From Saccharopolyspora ipomoeae (lineage in GTDB: Bacteria; Actinomycetota; Actinomycetes; Mycobacteriales; Pseudonocardiaceae), in the NCBI RefSeq assembly GCF_029952525.1, contig NZ_JASAOF010000007.1, forward strand, positions 62,001 to 126,000: a stretch of DNA of 64,000 nt, read 5' to 3'. Positions 56,585 through 64,000 of the stretch are shown here, in pieces. The notes under the pieces were generated by a model. That model had not been told where the DNA came from and ran no database searches. It worked only from the letters and a program-made list of their open reading frames with translations. Within the stretch, counting starts at the first letter, position 1. Each line of letters opens with the position of its first letter. A program made the position numbers and the translations under genes.

Positions 56585-56598
56585 AACAAGTGCTAGGT
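56585..56598. promoter_or_regulatory. KstR2-type operator between the SDR and echA20
   Basis: aacaagtgctaggt matches the KstR2 pattern AnCAAGnnCTTGnT with one change (T to A). It lies just upstream of echA20 (ATG 56611) and can serve both directions. Confidence 0.72.
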
Positions 56599-56610
56599 TT
56601 GGCAGGTGGC

Positions 56611-57360
56611 ATGGGCACGCACATCGAACGGCGGGACGGCGGCATCGTCGTCCTCACCGTCGACCACCCACCGGTGAACGCACTGCCGGTCAAGGGCTGG
56701 TTCGAGCTCGCAGAGGCGCTGCGCGACAGCGGTGCCGATCCGCAGACCCGAGTCGTGGTGCTGCGAGCCGAGGGACGCGGCTTCAACGCGGGTGTGGACA
56801 TCAAGGAACTGGCCGCCGACCCCGGCCACGACAAGCTCGTCGCCGTCAACAACGGCTGCTACGAGGCGTTCAAGGCCGTCTACGAGTGCCCGGTGCCGGT
56901 GATCAGCGCCGTGCAGGGCTTCTGCGTCGGCGGCGGCATCGGCCTGGTCGGCAACTCCGACGTCATCGTCGCGAGCGACGACGCGACCTTCGGACTGCCG
57001 GAGGTGGACCGGGGCGCGCTCGGCGCGGCCACCCACCTGTCCCGGCTGGTGCCGCAGCACATGATGCGCGCGATGTTCTACACCGGGCAGACCGTCACCG
57101 CGGCCCAGCTCGCCGAGCTCGGCTCGGTGCACCGAGTCGTCGCGCGCGAAGCACTGCTGGACGCCGCGCTGGAGGTCGCCGCCGACATCGCGGCGAAGAA
57201 CCCGCTGGTGATCCGCAAGGCCAAGGCCGCGCTCAACGGCATCGACCCGGTCGACGTCAACCGCAGCTACCGGTTCGAGCAGGGGTTCACCTTCGAGCTC
57301 AACCTCACCGGGGTGTCGGATGCGATCCGCGCCGAGTTCGGCCGCGACGAGGAGGCGTAG
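56611..57360 (+). CDS. echA20: Crotonase-fold ring-opening hydrolase EchA20
   Basis: A 249-residue crotonase-superfamily protein: oxyanion segments GRGFNAGVDIKELA and GFCVGGGIGLVGNSDVIVAS. It resembles EchA20 (Rv3550), which hydrolyses the bicyclic HIEC-CoA to open ring C/D. It is followed directly by ipdA (start at the next base), ipdB and ipdC as in Mycobacterium. The ggcaggtggc before ATG 56611 supplies a modest ribosome site. Confidence 0.9.
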   Translation: MGTHIERRDGGIVVLTVDHPPVNALPVKGWFELAEALRDSGADPQTRVVVLRAEGRGFNAGVDIKELAADPGHDKLVAVNNGCYEAFKAVYECPVPVISAVQGFCVGGGIGLVGNSDVIVASDDATFGLPEVDRGALGAATHLSRLVPQHMMRAMFYTGQTVTAAQLAELGSVHRVVAREALLDAALEVAADIAAKNPLVIRKAKAALNGIDPVDVNRSYRFEQGFTFELNLTGVSDAIRAEFGRDEEA

Positions 57361-58230
57361 GTGCAGGACAAGCAGCTGACCGTCGACGAGGTGGTCTCCC
57401 ACCTGCGCGACGGCATGACGATCGGCATCGGCGGCTGGGGTTCCCGGCGCAAGCCGATGGCCCTGGTGCGCGCGATCCTGCGCTCCGACCTCAAGGACCT
57501 GATGCTGGTGTCCTACGGCGGTCCGGACGTCGGACTGCTCGCCGCTGCCGGCAAGCTCCGCAAGGTCGTCTACGGGTTCGTGTCGCTGGACTCGATCCCG
57601 CTAGACCCGCACTTCCGGGCCGCTCGCCAGCGCGGTGAGCTGGAGGTCGCCGAGTACGACGAGGGCATGGTGCTGGCCGGGCTGCGCGCCGCCGCCGCGC
57701 GGTTGCCGTTCCTGCCCACCCGCGCCGGTCTCGGCTCCGACGTGATGGCGCTCAACCCCGACCTGCGCACCGTCCGCTCCCCCTACGCCGACGGCGAGGA
57801 GCTGGTGGCGATGCCTGCGCTGAACCTCGACGTGGCGCTGGTGCACATGAACCGCGCCGACCGCCACGGCAACGGCCAGTACCTCGGTCCGGACCCGTAC
57901 TTCGACGACCTGATGTGCGCCGCGGCCGAGACCAGCTTCCTGAGCTGCGAGAAGATCGTGGCCACCGAGGAGCTGACCGAGACCGCCGCGCCGCAGACGC
58001 TGCTGATCAACCGGCTGCACCCGCGGGGCGTGGTGGAAACGCCGAACGGCGCGCACTTCACCAGCTGCGCGCCCGACTACGGCCGCGACGAAGCGTTCCA
58101 GCGGCACTACGCCGCCAGCGCGAAACCCGGTCAGTGGGAGGCGTTCCGCGCCGAGTTCCTCGACGGGGACGAGGCGCAGTACCAGGCGGCGGTCGAGAAG
58201 TTCCACGCACGCGCGGAGGTGCCGGCATGA
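57361..58230 (+). CDS. ipdA: COCHEA-CoA hydrolase alpha subunit IpdA
   Basis: A 289-residue CoA-transferase-fold protein. IpdAB hydrolyses the last carbocyclic ring of the steroid nucleus (COCHEA-CoA). The class I CoA-transferase-like N-terminus DGMTIGIGGWGSRRKPMALVRAI and NPDLRTVRSPYADGEELVAMPALNLDVALVHMNRADRHGN are typical. The start GTG 57361 immediately follows the echA20 stop; the end overlaps ipdB by 4 bp. Confidence 0.93.
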   Translation: MQDKQLTVDEVVSHLRDGMTIGIGGWGSRRKPMALVRAILRSDLKDLMLVSYGGPDVGLLAAAGKLRKVVYGFVSLDSIPLDPHFRAARQRGELEVAEYDEGMVLAGLRAAAARLPFLPTRAGLGSDVMALNPDLRTVRSPYADGEELVAMPALNLDVALVHMNRADRHGNGQYLGPDPYFDDLMCAAAETSFLSCEKIVATEELTETAAPQTLLINRLHPRGVVETPNGAHFTSCAPDYGRDEAFQRHYAASAKPGQWEAFRAEFLDGDEAQYQAAVEKFHARAEVPA

Positions 58231-58970
58231 CGATCACCCGAGCCGAGGTCTGCGCGGTGGCCTGCGCCGACAGCTTCGCCGACGCCGGGACGGCCATCGC
58301 CTCCCCGTTCGGCACGATCCCCTCGATCGGCGCTCGCCTGGCGCGGCTGACCAGCGCGCCGGAACTGCTGCTCTCCGACGGCGAGGCGATGCTCATCGCC
58401 GAGACGACGCCGCTGGGCGAGGAGTCCACCGCCACCGTCGAGGGCTGGCTGCCCTACGGCAAGGTCCTGGACCTGCTGGCCGGCGGCAAGCGCCGGGTGA
58501 TGATGGGCGCCTCGCAGGTGGACCGCTTCGGCAACCAGAACATCTCCCGCATCGGCGACTGGGGTCGGCCCAAGGTGCAGCTGATCGGCGTGCGCGGAGC
58601 TCCGGGCAACTCCGTCAACCACACCACGAACTACTGGATCCCCAACCACAGCACCAAGATCTTCGTCGAGTCGGTCGACCTGGTCGCCGGTGTCGGGCAC
58701 GACCGGGCGCGTCGGGTCGGCGCGCGCTACCACGACGTGCAGGTGGTGGTGACCGATCTGGCGGTGCTGGACTTCCGGGGCCCGGACGGCGCGATGCGGC
58801 TGCGCTCGGTGCACCCCGGGGTGAGCGTGGACGAGGTGCGCGAGAGGACCGGTTTCGAGCTCGCCGTCGACGAGGTCGCGGAGACGCGGCTGCCCACCGA
58901 CGAGGAGCTGTCCCTGATCCGGGATCGGATCGACCCGAAGGGGTTGCGGGACAAGGAGGTTCCGTCGTGA
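58227..58970 (+). CDS. ipdB: COCHEA-CoA hydrolase beta subunit IpdB
   Basis: A 247-residue CoA-transferase-like subunit paired with IpdA. Text such as RVMMGASQVDRFGNQNISRIGDWGRPKVQLIGVRGAPGNSVNHTTNYWIPNHS matches IpdB. It is joined to ipdA and ipdC by ATGA and GTGA overlaps, so the three are translationally coupled. Confidence 0.93.
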   Translation: MTITRAEVCAVACADSFADAGTAIASPFGTIPSIGARLARLTSAPELLLSDGEAMLIAETTPLGEESTATVEGWLPYGKVLDLLAGGKRRVMMGASQVDRFGNQNISRIGDWGRPKVQLIGVRGAPGNSVNHTTNYWIPNHSTKIFVESVDLVAGVGHDRARRVGARYHDVQVVVTDLAVLDFRGPDGAMRLRSVHPGVSVDEVRERTGFELAVDEVAETRLPTDEELSLIRDRIDPKGLRDKEVPS

Positions 58971-60034
58971 TCGAGCAACGGCTGCGCACGCCGCTGTGCG
59001 AGCTGACCGGCGTGCGCCACCCGATCGTGCAGACCGGCATGGGCTGGGTCGCCGGACCCGGGCTGGTCTCGGCGACGGCGAACGCGGGCGGGCTCGGTGT
59101 GCTGGCCTCGGCGACGATGACGTTGCCGCAGCTCACTGACGCGGTCCGCGAGGTCAAGGAGCGCACCGGCGAACCGTTCGGGGTGAACCTGCGGGCGGAC
59201 GCCGGTGACGCCGAGGAGCGCTGCGACCTGCTCATCCGCGAGGGCGTGAAGGTGGCCTCGTTCGCGCTGGCTCCCTCGCAGCGGCTCATCGGCAAGCTCA
59301 AGGACGCCGGGGTCGTGGTGATCCCGTCGATCGGCGCCCGGCGGCACGCCGAGAAGGTCGCGGGCTGGGGTGCCGACGCGGTGCTGGTGCAGGGCGGCGA
59401 GGGCGGCGGGCACACCGGTTCGGTGGCCACGACGCTGCTGATCCCGCAGGTCGTGGACGCGGTGGACATCCCGGTGATCGCCGCGGGCGGGTTCTTCGAC
59501 GGCCGCGGTCTGGCCGCCGCGCTGTGCTACGGCGCGGCGGGCGTGGCGATGGGAACGCGCTTCCTGCTCACCACCGACAGCCGGGTCCCCGACGAGGTCA
59601 AGCGCTCCTACCTGCAGGCGCAGGTGGGCGACACGGTCGTGACGTCCAAGGTGGACGGACTGCCGCACCGGATGCTGCGCACGGACCTCACCGCCTCCGC
59701 CGAGTCCCAGGCCCTGCTGCGACGTCTCCCCCAGGCCCTGCGCCAGGCGGTCGCGTTCAAGGCCCTCACCGGCATGTCGTGGCGGCAGCTCATCACCGAC
59801 GGGCTGGCGATGCGCAAGGCGCAGAAGCTCCCCCTCAACCGGGTCCTGCTCGCGGCCAACACCCCGATGCTGATCAAGTCGGCGCTGGTGGACGGCCATC
59901 CCGAGGCGGGCGTGCTCCCGGCGGGCCAGGTCGTCGGCATGATCGACGAGCTCCCCAGCTGCGAGAAGCTCATCGACTCGCTCGTCACCGACGCGGCCGA
60001 GGCCCTGCGCCGGACCGGCTCGCTGAGCGGCTGA
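58967..60034 (+). CDS. ipdC: NPD-like flavoprotein IpdC
   Basis: A 355-residue FMN TIM-barrel protein matching IpdC (Rv3553), an oxidoreductase needed for the C/D-ring part of steroid degradation. It has HPIVQTGMGWVAGPGLVSATANAGGLGVLAS, VQGGEGGGHTGSVATTLLIPQVVDAV and PVIAAGGFFDGRGLAAALCYGAAGVAMGTRFL. It ends in a strong hairpin and is convergent with kstR2. Confidence 0.91.
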   Translation: MIEQRLRTPLCELTGVRHPIVQTGMGWVAGPGLVSATANAGGLGVLASATMTLPQLTDAVREVKERTGEPFGVNLRADAGDAEERCDLLIREGVKVASFALAPSQRLIGKLKDAGVVVIPSIGARRHAEKVAGWGADAVLVQGGEGGGHTGSVATTLLIPQVVDAVDIPVIAAGGFFDGRGLAAALCYGAAGVAMGTRFLLTTDSRVPDEVKRSYLQAQVGDTVVTSKVDGLPHRMLRTDLTASAESQALLRRLPQALRQAVAFKALTGMSWRQLITDGLAMRKAQKLPLNRVLLAANTPMLIKSALVDGHPEAGVLPAGQVVGMIDELPSCEKLIDSLVTDAAEALRRTGSLSG

Positions 60035-60036
60035 CC

Positions 60037-60067
60037 GGTTCGAGCCCGGCGGGACCGGGCTCGAACC
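60037..60067. terminator. Hairpin between convergent ipdC and kstR2
   Basis: ggttcgagcccgg (60037-60049) pairs perfectly with ccgggctcgaacc (60055-60067) around a 5-base loop, 3 bp after the ipdC stop. Likely a bidirectional terminator. Confidence 0.75.
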
Positions 60068-60087
60068 CCCTGCTCAGCGGGCGACCG

Positions 60088-60714
60088 TCAGCGGGTGACG
60101 ATGCCGTCGCAGAGGATGGTGATGTACTGGTCCGCGATGGACTTGATGCTGAGCTTCCCGCCCGGGTTGAACCAGTGGACCGTGGTCCAGACGGTGTCGC
60201 GGATGAAGCGGTAGGTCAGCTTCGGGTTGAGGTCCTCGCGGAACACGCCCTGCTTCTGCCCGTCCTGCAGGACCCGCAGCCAGGTCTTCTCGAACTCGTC
60301 GGCCACGCCCGGCAGGTAGTCGAAGCGCTCGAACTGGGCCAGGTAGTTGGCCTCGTTCTGGAAGATCGCGATCGCGGCCGGGTGCTTGCGCAGCGCCGAG
60401 TAGGACCGCTTGATCAGCTCGGTCAGCGCGGTGCGAGGGTCCGGCGCCTCGGCGATGATCTTGGCGTTGGCCTGCCGCTGGTCGTCGAGGAACTCGCGCA
60501 GGATCTCGTCCACCATCGCCTCCTTGGAGTCGAAGTGGTGGTAGAGGCTCCCCGAGAGGATGCCGGCGGCGTCGGCGATGTCGCGGACCGTGGTGGCCAG
60601 GAAGCCACGGGTCGCGAACAGCTCACCGGCGATGGCGAGCAGTTCGGCGCGACGTTCGGAGCCGTTCTCCCGCGCCGGGCGATTGCGTGCGGACAAGCGC
60701 TTGGTCGAGACCAC
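60088..60714 (-). CDS. kstR2: TetR-family regulator KstR2
   Basis: A 208-residue TetR repressor. The DNA-binding part (ATTVRDIADAAGILSGSLYHHFDSKEAMVDEIL) and the C-terminal text VYRFIRDT-like (TYRFIRDTVWTTVHWFNPGGKLS, QYITILCDGI) match KstR2, which represses HIP-degradation genes and responds to HIP-CoA. The start is GTG 60714. In M. tuberculosis fadA6 lies upstream of this gene; here it is absent and ipdC is the neighbour. Confidence 0.9.
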   Translation of the reverse strand: MVSTKRLSARNRPARENGSERRAELLAIAGELFATRGFLATTVRDIADAAGILSGSLYHHFDSKEAMVDEILREFLDDQRQANAKIIAEAPDPRTALTELIKRSYSALRKHPAAIAIFQNEANYLAQFERFDYLPGVADEFEKTWLRVLQDGQKQGVFREDLNPKLTYRFIRDTVWTTVHWFNPGGKLSIKSIADQYITILCDGIVTR

Positions 60715-60758
60715 GGGGCCATCCTCTCAAAGCCCCTCCGGCGGTGCTCACCGGAGGT

Positions 60759-61532
60759 TCACGGGTGCTGGTTGGAGACCGAGATGACCTCGCCGGTGAG
60801 GTACGTCGAGTAGTCCGAGGCCAGGAAGACGATCACGTTGGCGATCTCCCACGGCTCGGCGGAGCGACCGAACGCCTCGCGCTCGGTGAGGGTGGCCAGC
60901 AGGTCGTCGGAGGTGACCTTGGCCAGGTTCTCGTGCATCACCAGGCTCGGTGCCACGGCGTTGATCCGGACCCCCAGCTCGGCGGCGTCCATCGCCGCGC
61001 ACCTGGTCAGCGCCATGACCCCGGCCTTGGCGGCCGCGTAGTGCGACTGCCCGGCCTGGGCCCGCCAGCCGACCACGGAGGCGTTGTTGACCACGACTCC
61101 AGGGGTGCCCTGCTCGCGGAAGAGCCGGGTCGCGGCCCGGGTGCAGCGGAAGGTGCCGCCCAGGGTGACGTCGACGACCTTGTCCCACTGCTCGTCGGTC
61201 ATCTCCAGGATCGAGGCGGTGCCGCCGAGCCCCGCGTTGTTGACCACCACGTCGACCTGGCCGAACGTGCTGGTCGCGGTGTCGAACATGCGCTGCACCT
61301 GGGCCTCGTCGGTGACGTCGCAGGCCACCGAGGCGACCTTGGCACCGGGGATCTCGGCGAGCTCGGCCTCGGTCTCGGCGAGCCGGCGCTCGTGCCGGTC
61401 GCTGATGAGCACCTGGGCGCCCTCCTCCAGCATCCGCCGCGCGACCGCGGAACCGATGCCGGTTCCGGCGGCGGCGGTGACGAGGGCGGTCTTGCCGTTG
61501 AGCAGCCCGTGCGCGGGCGGGGCCTGGGTCAT
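60759..61532 (-). CDS. ipdF: Short-chain dehydrogenase IpdF
   Basis: A 257-residue SDR (KTALVTAAAGTGIGSAVARRMLEEGAQVLISDRHERRL, NNAGLGGTASILEMTDEQWD, NNASVVGWRAQAGQSHYAAAKAG). This matches IpdF (Rv3559c), which oxidises the 5-hydroxyl group of HIP-type CoA thioesters. It overlaps the fadE30 stop by 4 bp, so the two are coupled. Confidence 0.9.
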   Translation of the reverse strand: MTQAPPAHGLLNGKTALVTAAAGTGIGSAVARRMLEEGAQVLISDRHERRLAETEAELAEIPGAKVASVACDVTDEAQVQRMFDTATSTFGQVDVVVNNAGLGGTASILEMTDEQWDKVVDVTLGGTFRCTRAATRLFREQGTPGVVVNNASVVGWRAQAGQSHYAAAKAGVMALTRCAAMDAAELGVRINAVAPSLVMHENLAKVTSDDLLATLTEREAFGRSAEPWEIANVIVFLASDYSTYLTGEVISVSNQHP

Positions 61533-62719
61533 CGGGTGACCTCCTGGGGTCGGGGTTCGCGCGGCAGGCCGAGCACCCGCTCGGCGATGATGTTGCGCTG
61601 GATCTCGTTGGAGCCGCCGTAGATCGTGTCGGCGCGGGTGAACAGGAACAGCCGCTGCCCCCCGTCGAGGTCGTAGGGCGGGCCCTGGGCGACGAGCCCG
61701 CCGGGCCCGGACACCGCCATCGCCAGCTCCCCGAGCTCGCGGTGCAGGTTCGACCACAGCAGTTTGACCACCGAGGACTCCGGACCGGGCGGGCCGTCGG
61801 CGCCGAGCAGCCGGAAGACGGTGCAGCGCAACGCCTCCAGGTCGGTCCAGGCTCGGGTGATGCGGTCGCGCAGCAGCGGGTCGTCGAGGGCCCCGGTGGC
61901 GCGGGCCCGCTCGGTGATCTCGGCGAGCTCGCGGCGGAAGACGACCTGCTGGTCGACGGTGCCGATGCCGCGCTCGAAGCCGAGCGTGCCCATCGCGACC
62001 TTCCAGCCCTGGCCGACCTCGCCGACGACGTTCCCGGCGGCGGTGCGGGCGTCGTCGAAGAACACCTCGTTGAACTCCGAGGTGCCGGTGAGCTGCATGA
62101 TCGGCCGCACCCGGATGCCGGGCTGGTCCATCGGCACCAGGAAGTAGGACAGCCCCTGGTGGCGGCTCCGCTCGGGGTCGGTGCGGGCCAGCACGAAGCA
62201 CCAGTCCGCGACGTGGGCCATCGAGGTCCACACCTTCTGCCCGTTGAGCACCCACTCGTCGCCCTCCAGGCGCGCGGTGGTGGCCACGTTGGCCAGGTCC
62301 GACCCGGCTCCGGGTTCGGAGTAGCCCTGGCACCACAGCTCGCGGGCGCCGACGATCTCGGGCAGGAACCGCTTCTGCTGCTCGGGGCTGCCGAAGGCCA
62401 TCAGGGTGGGGCCGAGCAGTTCCTCGCCGATGTGACCGACGCGCACGGGCGCTTCGGCCCGGGCGTACTCCTCGTGGAAGATGACCTGCCGGCCGACGCT
62501 GGCTCCGCGCCCGCCGAACTCCTCCGGCCACCCCAAGCAGGTCCAGCCGTGCTCGGCCAGCAGCCGGTCCCAGGCCAGCCGCACGTCGAATCCCTCGTGC
62601 TCGCGACCGGGCCCGCCGAGCCCCCTGGCTTCGGCGAACTCGCCGGTCAGGTGCTCGGACAGCCACTGCCGGACTTCGCAGCGGAAGGCCGCTTCCTCGG
62701 CGCTGTCGGTGAGGTCCAC
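61529..62719 (-). CDS. fadE30: Acyl-CoA dehydrogenase FadE30
   Basis: A 396-residue acyl-CoA dehydrogenase of the HIP-degradation pathway: WPEEFGGRGASVGRQVIFHEEYARA, GYSEPGAGSDLANVATTARLEGD, NGQKVWTSMAHVADW, and the C-terminal IYGGSNEIQRNIIAERVLGLPR. Together with ipdF and the divergent genes it forms the KstR2 block. GTG 62719 is preceded by ggaggcgg; a perfect KstR2 operator lies 37 bp upstream. Confidence 0.91.
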   Translation of the reverse strand: MDLTDSAEEAAFRCEVRQWLSEHLTGEFAEARGLGGPGREHEGFDVRLAWDRLLAEHGWTCLGWPEEFGGRGASVGRQVIFHEEYARAEAPVRVGHIGEELLGPTLMAFGSPEQQKRFLPEIVGARELWCQGYSEPGAGSDLANVATTARLEGDEWVLNGQKVWTSMAHVADWCFVLARTDPERSRHQGLSYFLVPMDQPGIRVRPIMQLTGTSEFNEVFFDDARTAAGNVVGEVGQGWKVAMGTLGFERGIGTVDQQVVFRRELAEITERARATGALDDPLLRDRITRAWTDLEALRCTVFRLLGADGPPGPESSVVKLLWSNLHRELGELAMAVSGPGGLVAQGPPYDLDGGQRLFLFTRADTIYGGSNEIQRNIIAERVLGLPREPRPQEVTR

Positions 62720-62756
62720 AACCGCCTCCTCGGCGTCGTTCCCGCCTCGGCACTCT

Positions 62757-62770
62757 ACCAAGCACTTGCT
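62757..62770. promoter_or_regulatory. KstR2 operator (perfect) between fadE30 and the hydratase gene
   Basis: accaagcacttgct fully matches AnCAAGnnCTTGnT. It is midway between the divergent starts at 62719 and 62825. Confidence 0.85.
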
Positions 62771-62824
62771 TGTTCGGCTAACCTCGACCGTGCCGCAATC
62801 GCAAGGCCGAGCTAGGAGCGCCCG

Positions 62825-63679
62825 ATGGCAGCAGACAAAGCGGTCGTCCACTACGAGGTCCGCGACCAGGTCGCCGTGGTGACGATGAACCGGCCCGACT
62901 ACCGCAACGCGCAGAACTCGGTGATGACCTACGCGCTCGACGACGCGTTCTACCGCGCGTGCGAGGACGACCGGGTCAAGGTCATCGTGCTCGCGGGCGA
63001 GGGCAAGCACTTCTCCGCCGGGCACGACATCGGCTCCCCCGAGCGCGACATCGACGTCAGCTACCCGCGCCGCGCCGGCCTGTGGTGGGACCACACGACG
63101 CACTCCGGCGGCGAGTCCCGCTTCGCCCGCGAGCAGGAGGTCTACCTGGGCATGTGCCGCCGCTGGCGGGAGATGCCCAAGCCCGCGATCGCCTCGGTGC
63201 AGGGCGCCTGCGTCGCAGGCGGGCTGATGCTGGCGTGGGTGTGCGACCTGATCGTGGCCAGCGAGGACGCGTTCTTCGCCGACCCCGTGGTGAAGATGGG
63301 CATCCCCGGCGTGGAGTACTTCGCGCACCCGTGGGTGCTCGGCCCCCGCATCGCCAAGGAGTTCCTGTTCACCGGCAAGCGGATGAGCGCGCAGCGGGCC
63401 TACGAGATCGGCATGGTCAACGACGTGGTGCCGCGCGAGGACCTCACCGACGCCACCATGCGGCTGGCGAGCTCCGTCGCCGAGATGCCCACCTTCGGGC
63501 TGTCGCTGACCAAGAAGGCCATCAACCAGGCAGAGGACCTGATGGGCATGCAGAGCGGCATGGACTCGGTGTTCGGACTGCACCACTTCGCCCACGCGCA
63601 CAACGCCGAGGTCGGCAAGGACTCCCTGGCCGGCATGGACGCGCGCAGCATGAAGAAGTCCAACGAGGAGCGTGGCTGA
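62825..63679 (+). CDS. Enoyl-CoA hydratase-family protein of the KstR2 block
   Basis: A 284-residue crotonase-fold protein: GEGKHFSAGHDIGSPERDI and GACVAGGLMLAWVCDLIVASEDAFFADPVVKMGIPGVEYFAHPW. Between them there is a Trp- and His-rich stretch (RRAGLWWDHTTHSGG). It is divergent from fadE30 across a perfect KstR2 operator and is followed 3 bp later by an acyl-CoA dehydrogenase. It is probably the hydratase that follows FadE30 in HIP beta-oxidation; EchA13-like identity is possible but unproven. Confidence 0.86.
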   Translation: MAADKAVVHYEVRDQVAVVTMNRPDYRNAQNSVMTYALDDAFYRACEDDRVKVIVLAGEGKHFSAGHDIGSPERDIDVSYPRRAGLWWDHTTHSGGESRFAREQEVYLGMCRRWREMPKPAIASVQGACVAGGLMLAWVCDLIVASEDAFFADPVVKMGIPGVEYFAHPWVLGPRIAKEFLFTGKRMSAQRAYEIGMVNDVVPREDLTDATMRLASSVAEMPTFGLSLTKKAINQAEDLMGMQSGMDSVFGLHHFAHAHNAEVGKDSLAGMDARSMKKSNEERG

Positions 63680-63682
63680 GCC

Positions 63683-64000
63683 GTGGACCTGGAGCTCTCC
63701 GAGGACGACCTGGCCTTCCGCGACGAGGTGCGGGCGTGGCTGCGCGAGCACGTCCCCGCCGAGCCGCTGCCCTCGCTGGAGACCGCCGAGGGGTTCGCCG
63801 CCCACCGCGAGTGGGAGAAGCTGCTGCACTCGGCGGGGTTGTCGGTGGTGTCGTGGCCGCGCGAGTTCGGCGGCCGCGGGGCGTCGCTGCTGCAGTGGGT
63901 GCTCTTCGAGGAGGAGTACTACGCGGCCGGGGCGCCCGGCCGGGTCAGCCAGAACGGCATCTTCCTGCTGGCGCCCACGCTGTTCGAGCACGGCACCGAC
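63683..64000 (+). CDS. Acyl-CoA dehydrogenase (3' truncated by window edge)
   Basis: The first 106 residues of an acyl-CoA dehydrogenase, starting with GTG 63683, 3 bp after the hydratase stop. Visible text: VDLELSEDDLAFRDEVRAWL at the N-terminus and SWPREFGGRGASLLQWVLFEEEYYAAGAPG, the usual helical N-domain. It is likely one of the FadE31-33-type or FadE17-like enzymes of the KstR2 regulon; the rest, including the catalytic base, is outside the window. Confidence 0.85.
   Translation, partial: MDLELSEDDLAFRDEVRAWLREHVPAEPLPSLETAEGFAAHREWEKLLHSAGLSVVSWPREFGGRGASLLQWVLFEEEYYAAGAPGRVSQNGIFLLAPTLFEHGTD

Overview
The window is very GC-rich, uses many GTG starts and stop/start overlaps, and is packed with sterol and steroid catabolism genes of the mycobacterial/rhodococcal type. 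It also has F420-dependent enzymes and TetR regulators of the KstR and KstR2 types. This points to an actinobacterium, plausibly of the Pseudonocardiales (for example a Saccharopolyspora relative). The genus is an inference from gene content only. No rRNA, tRNA, CRISPR array or recognisable transposase was seen.

Layout. 1-2.6 kb: end of kshA, a small unknown gene, kstR and a second TetR gene. 2.6-4.4 kb (minus): the Mce-transport ATPase mceG and a hydroxysteroid-dehydrogenase-like SDR. 4.5-9.3 kb (plus): an operon of CYP123-like P450, SDR, CYP51, ferredoxin, NTF2-like protein, second ferredoxin and a Ddn-like protein. 9.5-13.8 kb (minus): aldehyde dehydrogenase, SDR, hydroxyisobutyrate-dehydrogenase-like, CMD-like and LLM-type F420 genes. 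13.9-21.3 kb (plus): thioesterase, kshB, kstD, echA19, an Rv3517-like gene and a FadD. 21.5-27.6 kb (minus): an NPD-like flavoprotein, fadD19, another FadD and an LLM oxidoreductase. 27.7-32.2 kb (plus): a DUF35 protein with Ltp4/Ltp3, an LLM oxidoreductase and a ketosteroid-isomerase-like protein. 32.4-35 kb: cyp125 and fadA5. 35.2-48.9 kb (minus): hsaB,C,D,A,F,G,E, then ltp2-chsH1-chsH2-chsE2-chsE1 and fadE34. 49-52.8 kb: methyltransferases, an alpha-toroid protein and a glycosyltransferase. 52.9-54.6 kb: a second kstR-like gene and an MBL hydrolase. 54.6-64 kb: the KstR2-type block (two SDRs, echA20, ipdA, ipdB, ipdC, kstR2, ipdF, fadE30, another hydratase and a truncated acyl-CoA dehydrogenase).

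Together these genes cover most of sterol breakdown. The functions are side-chain oxidation and activation (CYP125, FadD19), beta-oxidation and aldol removal (FadE34, ChsE1/E2, ChsH1/H2, Ltp2, FadA5), and ring opening (KstD, KshAB, HsaA-D). They continue with processing of the released C5 piece (HsaE,F,G) and degradation of the C/D-ring remnant (EchA20, IpdA/B/C/F, FadE30). Some seventeen sites resembling the KstR operator TnnAACnnGTTnnA lie in promoter regions through the first 53 kb. Two sites resembling the KstR2 operator AnCAAGnnCTTGnT lie in the last 8 kb, so the two regulons are adjacent.

The most unusual content is intergenic. Several dispersed repeat families occur between genes. They include 80-bp palindromes and about 180-bp structured elements whose arms differ between copies but stay self-complementary. 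Two 74-bp modules each form a 25-codon mini-cistron tiled by ATGA overlaps between its neighbours.
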